In this document: piece after piece, positions 29,605 to 38,638 of the stretch
Numbering within the stretch: position 1 is the stretch's first letter
Layout of the letters: each line of letters starts with the position of its first letter
Assembly: GCF_001593285.1 (NCBI RefSeq)
Contig: NZ_CP012529.1
Span: 372,001-436,000 of the forward strand
Reading direction: 5' to 3'
DNA from: Psychrobacter sp. P2G3
GTDB lineage: Bacteria; Pseudomonadota; Gammaproteobacteria; Pseudomonadales; Moraxellaceae
Length of the DNA stretch: 64,000 nucleotides
Program-made: the position numbers and the translations under genes
The notes under the pieces: model-generated
Database searches by the model: none
What the model saw: the letters and a program-made list of their open reading frames with translations, nothing else
Told to the model about the DNA's origin: nothing

Positions 29605-29693
29605 TAATAAAAAAAGGGCTTATCTGAACTGACCCCATAAGTTGGACACAAATTATGGGGGTCGGTTCAACGAGGTTAGCCCTTTTTTTATTA
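29605..29693. terminator. Terminator stem with IS3-like inverted ends in its loop
   Basis: A perfect 16-bp outer stem (29605-29620 with 29678-29693, TAATAAAAAAAGGGCT) lies between the convergent HAD and ysxC genes. It encloses a second inverted repeat of about 45 bases at 29625-29669, TGAACTGACCCC ... GGGGGTCGGTTCA, which looks like two fused ends of an IS3/IS150-group element. It acts as a bidirectional terminator by structure. Confidence 0.8.
29625..29669. repeat. 45-bp inverted repeat resembling abutted IS3-family termini
   Basis: The left arm TGAACTGACCCCATAA and right arm (reverse) TGAACCGACCCCCATAAT flank a centre GTTGGACACAA. The TGAACTGACCCC...AAGTTGGACA pattern is typical of IS150-group ends. 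No transposase sequence is between them, so this is a remnant or a miniature element. Confidence 0.6.
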
Positions 29694-29706
29694 AATACTA
29701 TGAGAT

Positions 29707-30480
29707 TTATTTGCTTTCTTCTTTAGAGCTATCTCTTTGCTGGACAGCATCTTTTTCGATTGCGTCTTCTAGCTCAGCGCCTTCTAGTAACGCAAAAGAG
29801 GACTCGATAATTTTGTCGGCTTCAAGCTGATACTCATACCAGTTGCCCATAACGCCTGCTAATTCATCAAGGCCTTCTTTTCTTAAAGCTGAAAATAACT
29901 GGATCGTACAGTTCAAACCCAGTTGTTTCAGTCTTTTACGTGTATTAAGCAAAGCATTTTTAGAGGCACCATACTTCAGCTTATCTGCTTTCGTTAATAA
30001 GATATGAACGGGCAGCTCACCCTCTTTTGCCCAACGTAGCATTTGCTCATCAAAGAATTTGAGTGGATGGCGAATGTCGGTCATCAGCACCAGACCTGCA
30101 AGGCTTGAGCGCGATACTAAATATTCTTCCAGTTCCACTTGCCATTCTTTTTTCATCTCAAGTGGTACGGCTGCATAGCCATAACCTGGCAAATCGACCA
30201 AACGCCTATCGGCATCACCAATATTAAAAAAGTTAATCATCTGCGTACGACCAGGCGTTTTTGATGAGCGTGCAAGTTGGCGCTGATTGGTTAACGCATT
30301 AATAGCGGAAGATTTACCCGCATTTGAGCGTCCTGCAAAAGCGACCTCTAATCCAATATCAGGCGGGCAAAGGCGAAAAGTAGGCGCTGACGTCATAAAC
30401 TCAGTTTGCTGAATGCGATGACGGGCTTTGGTATTAAACGCCGCATGTTCAGCGGCAACATCTTTAAACGGGGTACTCAT
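29707..30480 (-). CDS. ysxC: Ribosome biogenesis GTPase YsxC/EngB
   Basis: 257 aa from ATG at 30480; an in-frame TTG at 30501 is less likely. The P-loop is [13 protein letters not shown]; the switch region has [11 protein letters not shown], then [10 protein letters not shown] (G3) and TKADKL (G4), all characteristic of EngB, which helps 50S assembly. The C-terminal ~35 residues are an acidic and Lys/Ser-rich extension ([20 protein letters not shown]). The gene is upstream of the cytochromes and divergent from them. Confidence 0.95.
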   Translation of the reverse strand: MSTPFKDVAAEHAAFNTKARHRIQQTEFMTSAPTFRLCPPDIGLEVAFAGRSNAGKSSAINALTNQRQLARSSKTPGRTQMINFFNIGDADRRLVDLPGYGYAAVPLEMKKEWQVELEEYLVSRSSLAGLVLMTDIRHPLKFFDEQMLRWAKEGELPVHILLTKADKLKYGASKNALLNTRKRLKQLGLNCTIQLFSALRKEGLDELAGVMGNWYEYQLEADKIIESSFALLEGAELEDAIEKDAVQQRDSSKEESK

Positions 30481-30929
30481 AAATGACTCATTAACAATCA
30501 AAAAGTTTAAAACGGAATTTGGGGTAGTAATGCAAAACAGGCTAAAGAAAAATAAACGATAAGTTGTAAAGGTAATTATATAGGCTTTGGAGTATTTTTT
30601 AATATAAATAAGTATCTAAATAAGCTAGTAGCGATACGATGACTTATTCATTGCCTTACTTAGTACTGTCGTTATATTTATAACAGCATAACACTAAAGT
30701 GAATTATGGCTTAGCAAAAATTATTGACACAGTCGTCAAGCGTTACTAATGCTAAACGCGATGACACTATTTTAACTCGACATATATCGTTACAATATAA
30801 GATGTAATAGAAGTGCATGATAATGGCAAGAAAAATAAGCGTTCTATTGCAGCTTCCATTAATAAGTTTTTTCATCAAACAATTGTAAAAATGAGTATTC
30901 CGTAGTTATTTAGCCAAAGGGGATATCGT
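30481..30929. other. ysxC/cytochrome c5 divergent spacer
   Basis: About 450 AT-rich bases with no reading frame, repeat or hairpin that I can support; promoters for both divergent genes must lie here. Confidence 0.5.
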
Positions 30930-31265
30930 ATGCGGTTATTAAATATTAATCTTACTCAAATAGGGCGAGCCTTAGGCGGTAGTGTGGCTGCACTTGTATT
31001 AAGTATGGCTATGACAAGTAGTAATGCGGCAGCTGATATTCCGTCAACTTACAAAGACTCATGTGCGGCTTGTCATGACAGTGGCGCATTGAATGCTATC
31101 AAGAAAGGCGATAGCGCTCAATGGCAGCAGTTAATCAAGAAAAAAGGTATGCCCGCCCTGATTGACTCTGTAAAAGGGGGCATGATTCAGATGCCAGCAG
31201 GCGGATTATGTGATAGCTGTAGTGATGATGATTATCGCAAACTGATTGAATATATGAGTAAGTAA
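30930..31265 (+). CDS. Cytochrome c5-type monoheme protein
   Basis: 111 aa with a Sec signal ending near SSNAAA. A single heme site CAACH and later Cys pair LCDSCSD form the second disulfide typical of class I cytochrome c5; MPAGGLCDSC supplies the axial Met region. It acts as a periplasmic electron carrier. AAAGGGGA lies before ATG. ysxC next to cytochromes c5 and c4 is the arrangement found in Pseudomonas. It is followed by its own terminator. Confidence 0.92.
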   Translation: MRLLNINLTQIGRALGGSVAALVLSMAMTSSNAAADIPSTYKDSCAACHDSGALNAIKKGDSAQWQQLIKKKGMPALIDSVKGGMIQMPAGGLCDSCSDDDYRKLIEYMSK

Positions 31266-31303
31266 ATAAGAGCCCCAGTTAGTCATACGCACGTAAAAAA
31301 TAG

Positions 31304-31336
31304 AGCGCACGTTAGGATAACGGATAGCGCTTTTTG
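31304..31336 (+). terminator. Terminator of cytochrome c5 gene
   Basis: The outer pair AGCGC/GCGCT and inner CGTTA/TAACG have a GGA loop and a T-run, about 40 bases after the stop. Confidence 0.8.
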
Positions 31337-31599
31337 TTTTACCAGATATATAGTGAGGTTGTGCTGAGATAAAAACAGTTAGATGCTGTGATTAAGTAGG
31401 CAAATCATCTAAAGTCTTGCTATAATAATTGCAAATAAACCCTGATGTTAGTAAGTACTTTCAGGCTGCTTGTTATTAAGACCTCAAATCGTATGAGTTA
31501 CCTTATCGAACTGTAGGTGTGCTCTTACGATTTTTTGAGTGTCCTGTTAATACAATCAATCTAGATAATGCTTACGGCGAGTTAGTAGGATCTGTATCA

Positions 31600-32268
31600 A
31601 TGAAAAAGTTAATCGCTGCCGCCAGCTTATGTGTTGCAAGTTTCAGCGTACAAGCTGTTATCACTGTTCCTGAATATGACGCTAATGCAGGTAAACAAAT
31701 TGCAGAAACGGTATGTGCTGCCTGTCACGGTGTTGACGGTGTGAGTGCCATTCCAGCCCAGCCTAATCTTGGCGGTCAAAATGTAAAGTACTTATATAAG
31801 CAATTGGTCAACTTCAAGTCAGGGTATCGTAAAAACGGTATTATGCAGTCACAGGTTGCCAATTTGTCCCAGCAAGACCTTGCTAACGTGGCAGGATATT
31901 ATTCTAGCCAAGCACCTTGGGGTGTAGGTTTTGGTAATCCTGCGACTAACCAAGAAGCGACTAAGCTGTACTTGGGTGGCGACAAATCACGCGGTGTGAT
32001 TGGCTGTGCTGGTTGTCATGGTCCCGATGCTGCTGGTAATGAGTTTGCCGCTTTTCCACGTTTGGGTGGACAGCATGCTGAATATATCGCTACTCAACTG
32101 AAATTGTTCCGCGCTGCTGGCCGTGTAGATGATATTGCAAGCGATGACCAAAAACGTGTCAATGATGGAGCGAAAGAAGGCGAAATGGGTATGATGCAGA
32201 CGGTAGCAGCAAGACTGTCAGATCGTGATATTCGTATTTTGTCAGACTATGTTAGCGCCATTCACTAA
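31600..32268 (+). CDS. Diheme cytochrome c4
   Basis: 222 aa. I used ATG at 31600, where a normal signal peptide begins (MKKLIAAASLCVASFSVQA) and AGGA lies 9 bases upstream; the open frame extends 27 codons further with no signal logic. Two homologous cytochrome c domains carry CAACHG and CAGCHG. It is a periplasmic, often membrane-attached donor to terminal oxidases. A gap of 334 bases (with the c5 terminator in it and no other visible feature) separates it from cytochrome c5. Confidence 0.94.
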   Translation: MKKLIAAASLCVASFSVQAVITVPEYDANAGKQIAETVCAACHGVDGVSAIPAQPNLGGQNVKYLYKQLVNFKSGYRKNGIMQSQVANLSQQDLANVAGYYSSQAPWGVGFGNPATNQEATKLYLGGDKSRGVIGCAGCHGPDAAGNEFAAFPRLGGQHAEYIATQLKLFRAAGRVDDIASDDQKRVNDGAKEGEMGMMQTVAARLSDRDIRILSDYVSAIH

Positions 32269-32288
32269 GCAGCTTTCATTTAGTTATT

Positions 32289-32313
32289 AAACCCCGTTTT
32301 CGGGGTTTTTTTA
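32289..32313 (+). terminator. Terminator of cytochrome c4 gene
   Basis: AAACCCCG, a short T loop, CGGGGTTTTTTT, 20 bases after the stop. Confidence 0.92.
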
Positions 32314-32417
32314 TAGGTGCATATCCCCTATATTATAGAAAATCATACAGCGTCTTATAATTGGCCTGTACTATTACATTTTATTATTATTCACTTTAGA
32401 TCGTTTGGATTGAGATT

Positions 32418-33560
32418 ATGATGATCCGCTATGCCTCTTATTTTATGGCAGCATTGTTGCCGCTATTGCTATTTCGTTGGTTTGCACCAGCTTCAATTGG
32501 TGAGATAGACTTTTGGCTACTCTGGTTATTTGCGATGGTGCTGGTATCATTGCCAGTCATTTATGCAGAGATAGCTTTAGCCTATCGTAGCGTTGAGGCA
32601 CCCTTAGCGGGCATGCAGAAACTCACTCGTGAGGCTGATGCTAGTCCGTTATGGCGTAGTTTTGGCTGGTTAGCAGCGATAGTAGCGATTATTATTGCTG
32701 CCCTCGTTATATCAGGAGCGAGCAGCGCTATATTAGCCGCTTTAATTGATCTTAATAGTGCACCTAACTTACCGAGCTTTGCAGTCGCTGGTGGCTTAAT
32801 GGTCATTGCATTATTGCTCAGCTTACTCGGTGTCGCACCTTTACCAATAGGTTTGGGTTTGATGGTTGTAGGTTTGATGATGGGATTGGCAGGTGGTCTA
32901 CCGCAAGTTGAATTTGCTATGACTAATATCAGCTTGACTGAATGGGCGCGTGCTGTTGCACTTGCTTTGGTAAGTGTAGGGGCAGGTACGGGGCTGTATT
33001 GGTTTGGTCAGCATTTGGTCGCAAAGCAGACGATAACGGCAGTAGAGTCCGGCAATCTAAACGCAGCTAGTTCGAATTCTCCTAAAGCTGCTAACGTTTA
33101 CCGAGCTACTAAACTGGTGCTACCGATTTGGATACTACAGCTGGTTGTTGGGGTTGTAGCATTATTAAGTAGTGGCTTGGCGTTGCCACCCATTGGACAA
33201 TTATTATACTGGGCTGGAGTATTGTTCGTAGCAAGCTATCTGTTGCATTACAGTGCTCAGCAACTGGCGCATAAATTTGGATTATTGGTCAGCTTGCTTA
33301 TTACGTTGGCGGTAGGTTTGCTGTTAGTGATAGTGGTACCGACGTCTTGGTTGGTTGGTCTACTGGTTGTGATTAGTAGCGTAGCAGTATTATTGCTATC
33401 TGTATTTGCTGGTTGGCGTATGAAGATCAGTCATTTGCGTAAATCTTTAAACTTTGGCAATGAAGCCCTATACAATTTATGGCGAGTAGCTATTCGCCTT
33501 GTTGTACCGTTAGCATTGATTTTAGCATTGATAGGTTGGATGATACTGTGGTTGAGTTAA
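32418..33560 (+). CDS. Polytopic membrane protein, reduced NSS/SNF-transporter-like
   Basis: 380 aa, almost entirely hydrophobic, with about 10 predicted membrane segments. The N-terminal stretch SLPVIYAEIALAYRS, then a Trp-containing segment (PLWRSFGWLAAI), resembles neurotransmitter:sodium symporters (LPxxxxELALGRR ... W). The protein is about 70 residues shorter than that family, and the unwound TM1 Na+ site is not obvious. A transport role is therefore inference. The next gene, rnfH, begins 26 bases after the stop, so they are probably co-transcribed. I do not recognise a specific substrate. Confidence 0.7.
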   Translation: MMIRYASYFMAALLPLLLFRWFAPASIGEIDFWLLWLFAMVLVSLPVIYAEIALAYRSVEAPLAGMQKLTREADASPLWRSFGWLAAIVAIIIAALVISGASSAILAALIDLNSAPNLPSFAVAGGLMVIALLLSLLGVAPLPIGLGLMVVGLMMGLAGGLPQVEFAMTNISLTEWARAVALALVSVGAGTGLYWFGQHLVAKQTITAVESGNLNAASSNSPKAANVYRATKLVLPIWILQLVVGVVALLSSGLALPPIGQLLYWAGVLFVASYLLHYSAQQLAHKFGLLVSLLITLAVGLLLVIVVPTSWLVGLLVVISSVAVLLLSVFAGWRMKISHLRKSLNFGNEALYNLWRVAIRLVVPLALILALIGWMILWLS

Positions 33561-33586
33561 CGGAGGCAATATCTAAAATACCACTC

Positions 33587-33901
33587 ATGATAACAGTGCA
33601 TTTGGCCTATGCTGAGGATATACAACAGCAACATTATATGACGTTGCAAGTGGTTGAGGGTACGACGTTATATGAAGCACTGGAACAGGCAGGCTGGCTG
33701 GCTCAGTTTCCTAATTTGGCATTGTGGTGTCAGCAGGTGGTAGATATCAAAACACCTGCTGCTAAGCTCTGGCACGTTGGTATTTATGCACAGAAGCAAC
33801 CTACAAGCTATATACTACAACCATTGGATCGCATTGAGGTATATCGTAGCTTGAGCGCTGATCCAATGTCCCAGCGCAAAAGTAGAGGTAAGAAAAAGTA
33901 G
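33587..33901 (+). CDS. rnfH: RnfH-family ubiquitin-fold protein
   Basis: 104 aa. I chose ATG at 33587: the frame extends back to 33479 but overlaps the upstream gene, and RnfH homologues start a few residues before I.V.LAYAE. Motifs are LQVVEGTTLYEALEQAG, then HVGIYAQKQPTSYILQPLDR and IEVYRSLSADPMSQRKSR, matching E. coli RnfH (VGIYSRPA, RVEIYRPLIADPKELRR). The C-terminus is basic. The function is unknown; in E. coli it lies in an operon with toxin RatA and near bamE. Here it is convergent with bamE, ten bases apart. ratA is absent from the neighbourhood. The start is weakly supported (no close Shine-Dalgarno). Confidence 0.87.
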   Translation: MITVHLAYAEDIQQQHYMTLQVVEGTTLYEALEQAGWLAQFPNLALWCQQVVDIKTPAAKLWHVGIYAQKQPTSYILQPLDRIEVYRSLSADPMSQRKSRGKKK

Positions 33902-33911
33902 CAGCGACCAG

Positions 33912-34331
33912 TTAAGACTGAGGTAGAGTTTCCATACCTTCAATACGGTTAACAATACCGTTTGCATCAAAGTAGATAATCAAATGCTGGCTGGCGTTTT
34001 TAACATTTGCTATACCTTTACGCTCACCCTCTGTGCCCGCTTGATAGTCATAGATATAATCCCAGCGATTGGGCGCTAATGTATCTTTGATAGCTGGGCT
34101 GCCAAGTATATACAGCACTTGGTTTTGATTCATTCCTACTTTTAACTTTTGCGCTTGAGTCTGTGTGATTGGCGTACCTTGCGGCAAATCAATTTTATAG
34201 ACGCTAAACAATGAGCAACCAGATAGGGCGACAGTGGCGCCAAGAGTTGCTGTAATCATAAGTTTGCGCAGGCTACTGGAGTAGCTAAACGATTGGTGGC
34301 TAAGCGGAAGACGGTTTGATAGCTTTATCAT
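33912..34331 (-). CDS. bamE: Outer-membrane assembly lipoprotein BamE
   Basis: 139 aa from ATG at 34331; an upstream in-frame GTG at 34346 is possible. A long basic n-region precedes the signal core and lipobox VALSGC (mature Cys about residue 39). The SmpA/OmlA fold follows: SVYKIDLPQGTPI, LKVGMNQNQVLYILGSPAI, RWDYIYDYQ and LIIYFDANGIVNRIEG. BamE stabilises the BamABCDE complex that inserts outer-membrane beta-barrels. It is divergent from fur, an arrangement conserved in Pseudomonas (omlA-fur). Confidence 0.95.
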   Translation of the reverse strand: MIKLSNRLPLSHQSFSYSSSLRKLMITATLGATVALSGCSLFSVYKIDLPQGTPITQTQAQKLKVGMNQNQVLYILGSPAIKDTLAPNRWDYIYDYQAGTEGERKGIANVKNASQHLIIYFDANGIVNRIEGMETLPQS

Positions 34332-34669
34332 GGTAAGATGACTCACAAAAATGGGTTAGGCGCGGCTAGGTGCATTTGGTGCAAGACTTGCCGGCAATCT
34401 TGGACAAATGATACGTCATTTACTTGCAATTGCCTACCACTTACGACATTATTTATCAAATGCTACCTGATATACTTAATGATTTATAGTGTTAATTCAT
34501 AAGCTTATGGTCATACTATCAAGTGACGACAACCTATAATTTAGGTATGTTAGGTTAAATTATCAATATTATTATTTCAAATAGTTGGCAGCTGCTAACC
34601 TATCACAATTATTCATAATTTATTTTTGAGTTTTTATTTGCTAAGACTTTAATAGTCAGAAGGGACATT
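34332..34669. other. bamE/fur divergent spacer
   Basis: 338 AT-rich bases. I see no clear Fur box, repeat or hairpin; promoters of both genes are expected here. Confidence 0.5.
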
Positions 34670-35104
34670 ATGGCTTCTTTTACCAATCAAGATTTACGTA
34701 AAGCAGGATTAAAAGTAACTTTACCACGTATCAAAATTTTAGAGCTGCTTGAGCGCGCAGAGCTCCATCATATGAGTGCAGAAGAGGTGTACAAGGCACT
34801 AATTGAGCAAGGCGAAGATGTAGGGTTGGCAACAGTATATCGGGTGCTAACACAGTTCGAACAAGCTGGCATCGTTGAGCGTCATAATTTTGAAAATAAC
34901 TTGTCAGTATTTGAGATTACCCAAGAAGAGCATCATGACCATCTGGTTTGTGATGTTTGTGGCAAGATTATCGAGTTTCATAATGAAGTCATTGAAGAAG
35001 AGCAGCTAAAAGTAGCGGCAGAACACGGCTTCAAACTATCTGGGCATTCGCTAGTGCTATACGGTATTTGTAATAATCAAGAATGTAAGGATAGCGCGAA
35101 GTAA
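34670..35104 (+). CDS. fur: Ferric uptake regulator Fur
   Basis: 144 aa. The N-terminal winged helix (LRKAGLKVTLPRIKILELLE, VGLATVYRVLTQFEQAGIV) is followed by the metal-binding dimerisation domain with HHDHLVCDVCGKIIEFHNEVIEEE. The CDVCG pair and a second pair near the end (CNNQEC) could form a structural zinc site. AAGGGA lies 6 bases before ATG. Fur with Fe2+ represses iron uptake genes. It is monocistronic, ending at a strong terminator. Confidence 0.97.
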   Translation: MASFTNQDLRKAGLKVTLPRIKILELLERAELHHMSAEEVYKALIEQGEDVGLATVYRVLTQFEQAGIVERHNFENNLSVFEITQEEHHDHLVCDVCGKIIEFHNEVIEEEQLKVAAEHGFKLSGHSLVLYGICNNQECKDSAK

Positions 35105-35124
35105 TAAATAGCATTAACTATAAT

Positions 35125-35155
35125 AAAAACAGCCCTCAATTTGAGGGCTGTTTTT
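35125..35155 (+). terminator. Terminator of fur (also faces pilU)
   Basis: A perfect 15-bp inverted repeat AAAAACAGCCCTCAA with a one-base centre, between convergent genes; it can serve both strands. Confidence 0.92.
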
Positions 35156-35206
35156 GGTTTAAGCATTTAGATTTTTCAGCATTTAGGCTTCTTTAATAAA
35201 CAACCA

Positions 35207-36328
35207 CTAGCCAATATTTAAAGACAAACCACTAGCATTTTCATCAATATCTTTACTACCGTTTTTACTATTCAGTTTGATTTTTAGGCGTAAGTCGTTT
35301 GGTGAGTCAGCGTGTTTAATCGCATCTTGGTAGGTAATATCACCATTTTCGTAAAGATCAAACAGCGCTTGATCAAATGTTTGCATACCACTATCACGTG
35401 AGCGCGTCATGACCTCTTTAATTTCATGTAGCTCACCCTTACGGATATAGTCACTAATTAGCTGCGAGTTCAGTAGAACTTCAATAGCGGCACGGTAGCC
35501 TTTACCGTCTGGGGTTGGAATAAGCTGTTGAGCAACAATGGCCTGTAAGTTAAGTGATAAATCCATAAATAACTGATTATGACGATCAGCCTCAAAGAAA
35601 TGAATGATGCGATCAATAGCTTGGTTGGCATTATTTGCATGTAACGTTGCAAAAACTAAATGCCCTGTTTCAGCATATTGAATGGCATAATCCATAACTT
35701 CACGATTACGAATCTCGCCAATTAGAATAACGTCAGGGGCTTGGCGCAAAGTGTTTTTTAGACCTGCTTCAAACGATAAAGTATCGACACCAACTTCGCG
35801 TTGCGTAATAATACAGCCTTTATGCTCATGTACGAACTCTATCGGATCTTCGATGGTAATAATATGACCATGGGAGTTTTGATTACGATGACCTATCATC
35901 GAAGCAAGCGTTGTTGATTTGCCGGTACCCGTTGCACCTACCAATAAAATAATACCACGCTTTCTCATTGCCAACTCTTTTAGAGAGGGCGGCAAGCGCA
36001 GCTCTTCAACCGTTGGTATTTTATTTTCAATCTTTCTTAGAACCATCCCTGCCATATCACGCTGCATAAAAGCACTAACCCGAAAGCGTGCTAGCTGCGA
36101 TTTATCTGAGATGGCAAATTGACATTCATTAGTGTCTTCAAACTCTTTTTGCTGATTGTAGGTCATAAGGCTTTTGACCAAAAGTAGCGTTTGCTCACCA
36201 GTCAATGGCGCCTGTCCCACAGGGCAGATAGTGCCATTTATTTTCATAGAAGGGGCTACGCCAGCTGTGATAAATAGATCAGAGCCGTTCTTTTTAACCA
36301 TGAGTTGTAGTAGTTTGTCGAAGTCCAT
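35207..36328 (-). CDS. pilU: Type IV pilus retraction ATPase PilU
   Basis: 373 aa. Hexameric secretion/twitching ATPase: Walker A GATGTGKSTT, Asp box ITIEDPIEFVHEH, Walker B DVILIGEIRNREVM and His box TGHLVFATLHANNA. Features that distinguish PilU from PilT are the N-terminal MDFDKLLQLMVKKNGSDLFI and the C-terminal extension of about 30 residues. It assists PilT in pulling back the fibre. It lies 85 bases downstream of pilT on the same strand, so it is probably one transcript. Confidence 0.96.
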   Translation of the reverse strand: MDFDKLLQLMVKKNGSDLFITAGVAPSMKINGTICPVGQAPLTGEQTLLLVKSLMTYNQQKEFEDTNECQFAISDKSQLARFRVSAFMQRDMAGMVLRKIENKIPTVEELRLPPSLKELAMRKRGIILLVGATGTGKSTTLASMIGHRNQNSHGHIITIEDPIEFVHEHKGCIITQREVGVDTLSFEAGLKNTLRQAPDVILIGEIRNREVMDYAIQYAETGHLVFATLHANNANQAIDRIIHFFEADRHNQLFMDLSLNLQAIVAQQLIPTPDGKGYRAAIEVLLNSQLISDYIRKGELHEIKEVMTRSRDSGMQTFDQALFDLYENGDITYQDAIKHADSPNDLRLKIKLNSKNGSKDIDENASGLSLNIG

Positions 36329-36413
36329 ATCATATCCAAATTAAAAGTGTGTTATAAGAGAATAAAGTGAAAATATTAACAATATTGTAAAACATATTTG
36401 GGTGCCATCAGCA

Positions 36414-37469
36414 CTATATAAACGCTTCAGGCTGCTTAGCATAAGGTCGGGCAACCTCTTTACTAATAGTACCTTTAGTCACTAAATTTTTGAGCGTTTG
36501 ATCGAGGGTAATCATGCCGTCACCAGCACCAGTCTGGATAGCGGAATACATCTGGGCAATTTTGTTTTCGCGTATTAGGTTACGAATAGCTGGTGTACCT
36601 AACATAATTTCGTGAGCAGCAACACGTCCGCCTGTTTGTTTTGGTAGTAACGTTTGTGAAATAACGGCCTGTAAAGATTCAGATAACATTGCGCGAATCA
36701 TATCTTTTTCAGCAGCAGGAAAAACATCAATCACACGGTCAATCGTCTTGGCAGCGGAGCTGGTGTGCAAGGTGCCAAATACTAAGTGACCAGTTTCAGC
36801 AGCGGTTAAGGCCAAACGAATAGTTTCAAGGTCACGTAGCTCACCAACCAAGATAACATCTGGATCTTCACGTAGCGCTGAGCGCAATGCAGGCTCAAAA
36901 CCTAAGGTATCACGGTGAACTTCACGCTGGTTAATGAGGCTTTTTTTGGATTGATGGACAAATTCGATAGGATCTTCAATGGTCAAAATATGCTCTTTAC
37001 GCGTATCATTGATATAGTCGATCATCGCAGCAAGTGTCGTAGATTTACCAGAACCAGTAGGACCAGTGACAAGAACCACACCGCGTTTGAAGTTCGATAC
37101 ACGCTTAAATACCTCTCCCATGCCTAGATCTTCTAAGGTTAGAACTTCTGATGGAATAGTACGAAATACAGCACCTGCACCGCGATTTTGGTTAAAAGCG
37201 TTTACCCGAAAGCGAGCTAGATTTGGAATCTCAAAAGAGAAATCCGTCTCAAAGAATTCCTCAAAATCTGCACGCTGTTTATCATTCATGATGTCATAAA
37301 TTAGCTGATGTACTGCTTGATGACTCATCACTGGCATGTTAATACGGGTAATCTCACCATCGGCTCGAATAACGGCCGGCATTCCAGCTGAGAGATGTAA
37401 ATCTGACGCTTTATGCTTAACAGTGAATCGCAACAGATCTTCGATGCTTAAATTGCTTTTTTCAGCCAT
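36414..37469 (-). CDS. pilT: Type IV pilus retraction ATPase PilT
   Basis: 351 aa. I used ATG at 37469 (AGGA about 9 bases upstream) over the TTG at 37475. Walker A GPTGSGKSTTLAAMIDYIN, Asp box LTIEDPIEFVHQSKKS, Walker B DVILVGELRDLETIRLALTAAETG, His box HLVFGTLHTSSAAKTIDR and the C-terminal AIRNLIRENK retraction motif are all present. It powers pilus retraction for twitching and DNA uptake. It is divergent from yggS, the order seen in Pseudomonas. The pilus fibre genes are at the start of the window. Confidence 0.97.
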   Translation of the reverse strand: MAEKSNLSIEDLLRFTVKHKASDLHLSAGMPAVIRADGEITRINMPVMSHQAVHQLIYDIMNDKQRADFEEFFETDFSFEIPNLARFRVNAFNQNRGAGAVFRTIPSEVLTLEDLGMGEVFKRVSNFKRGVVLVTGPTGSGKSTTLAAMIDYINDTRKEHILTIEDPIEFVHQSKKSLINQREVHRDTLGFEPALRSALREDPDVILVGELRDLETIRLALTAAETGHLVFGTLHTSSAAKTIDRVIDVFPAAEKDMIRAMLSESLQAVISQTLLPKQTGGRVAAHEIMLGTPAIRNLIRENKIAQMYSAIQTGAGDGMITLDQTLKNLVTKGTISKEVARPYAKQPEAFI

Positions 37470-37817
37470 GGTCAAACATTCCTATCAATCAATACAGTAA
37501 GTAAAACGAGTAACAAAGTAGCTCTATATCAAAATTATTTTGGCGCTTCCACAACCATATCAACGTAAAAGTGCTAAGTGGCCGCATTTAATAGAATAAG
37601 AATATCGAAGTTACTCTTTTTACAATCAATGCTAATTTTAGCAGCATAAGCTAGGTAAAGTAACAATATAATAACAATAATAGTCAAATTTAATCATAAA
37701 AGAAACAGATTAAATGTAAATATAGGCGACCAACGGTTCACTTTCCTAAAGTTTTTGATAATTGTGCGGTTTAAGCACTATTTAGTGGATAATATTTTTA
37801 ATAAAGATGAGAGTAAT
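37470..37817. other. pilT/yggS divergent spacer
   Basis: 348 AT-rich bases; presumed promoters of both genes. No repeat or clear sigma-54 site was seen. Confidence 0.5.
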
Positions 37818-38561
37818 ATGAATGACGATATTTTGATTGCCAATTGGCAACGGGTGAATAAACAAGTTAGCGACGCTTGTGTACAAGCAGGTAATTTAAC
37901 AGCAGATCATGAATCCTTTGATAAGCTAGAGTCTAGTAGAGTCATATCCAGCAAGGTAAAATTGCTCGCAGTCTCAAAAACCAAACCTGCAAGCATGATT
38001 GCGACACTAGCTAAGCAAGGTCAGCGTGACTTTGGTGAAAATTATCTTCAAGAAGCCATTGAAAAGATTAAAGCGTTGCAACAGCAACCCGAAACTGAGC
38101 AGATCGTATGGCATTATATTGGGCATATTCAACGTAATAAGACTCGTGATATCGCTGAAAATTTCGATTGGGTACAAACGCTTGAGCGCGACATCATTGC
38201 TAAGCGTTTGAATGATCAACGTCCAGAAGGTATGGCGCCACTCAACGTGTTAATTCAGCTAAATATAGATGACGAGGACAGTAAATCAGGTTGTCGTCCT
38301 GAGGATTTGCCAGACTTAATAGCGGCTATCAAAGAATACGAACGTCTGCAATTGCGAGGCTTAATGATTATTCCTGCCAAAGCTGACACCAATGCCTTTG
38401 AGCGCACTAAACAGTTATTTGAAGAGGTAAAGCAAAGACATCCTGACTTACAGTCGTGGGATACCCTAAGTATGGGTATGAGTAATGATATGGTTGCCGC
38501 CATTGCTAGTGGCTCTACTATGGTACGAGTTGGCACAGCAATATTTGGCGAACGTGAATGA
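37818..38561 (+). CDS. yggS: PLP homeostasis protein YggS (PLPBP)
   Basis: 247 aa from ATG at 37818 (GAGAG upstream); the longer frame from 37755 adds non-homologous residues. The PLP-binding Lys is in LLAVSKTKPASMI; other motifs are GENYLQEAIEKI, WHYIGHIQRNKT, NIDDEDSKSG, LRGLMIIPA, LSMGMSNDMVAAIASGSTMV and RVGTAIFG, a complete single-domain TIM barrel. It keeps free pyridoxal phosphate in balance. A ~17-residue insert (DHESFDKLESSRVI) before the PLP strand is unusual. It converges on ytfL with only 77 bases between and no strong terminator. Confidence 0.95.
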   Translation: MNDDILIANWQRVNKQVSDACVQAGNLTADHESFDKLESSRVISSKVKLLAVSKTKPASMIATLAKQGQRDFGENYLQEAIEKIKALQQQPETEQIVWHYIGHIQRNKTRDIAENFDWVQTLERDIIAKRLNDQRPEGMAPLNVLIQLNIDDEDSKSGCRPEDLPDLIAAIKEYERLQLRGLMIIPAKADTNAFERTKQLFEEVKQRHPDLQSWDTLSMGMSNDMVAAIASGSTMVRVGTAIFGERE

Positions 38562-38638
38562 ATTAAAGTATCTGCTCATTAGCAATCAGTATGTTAGGCC
38601 ATTCAGTCCTATATTAGCGAAAGAAGGTTTTATGCCCC

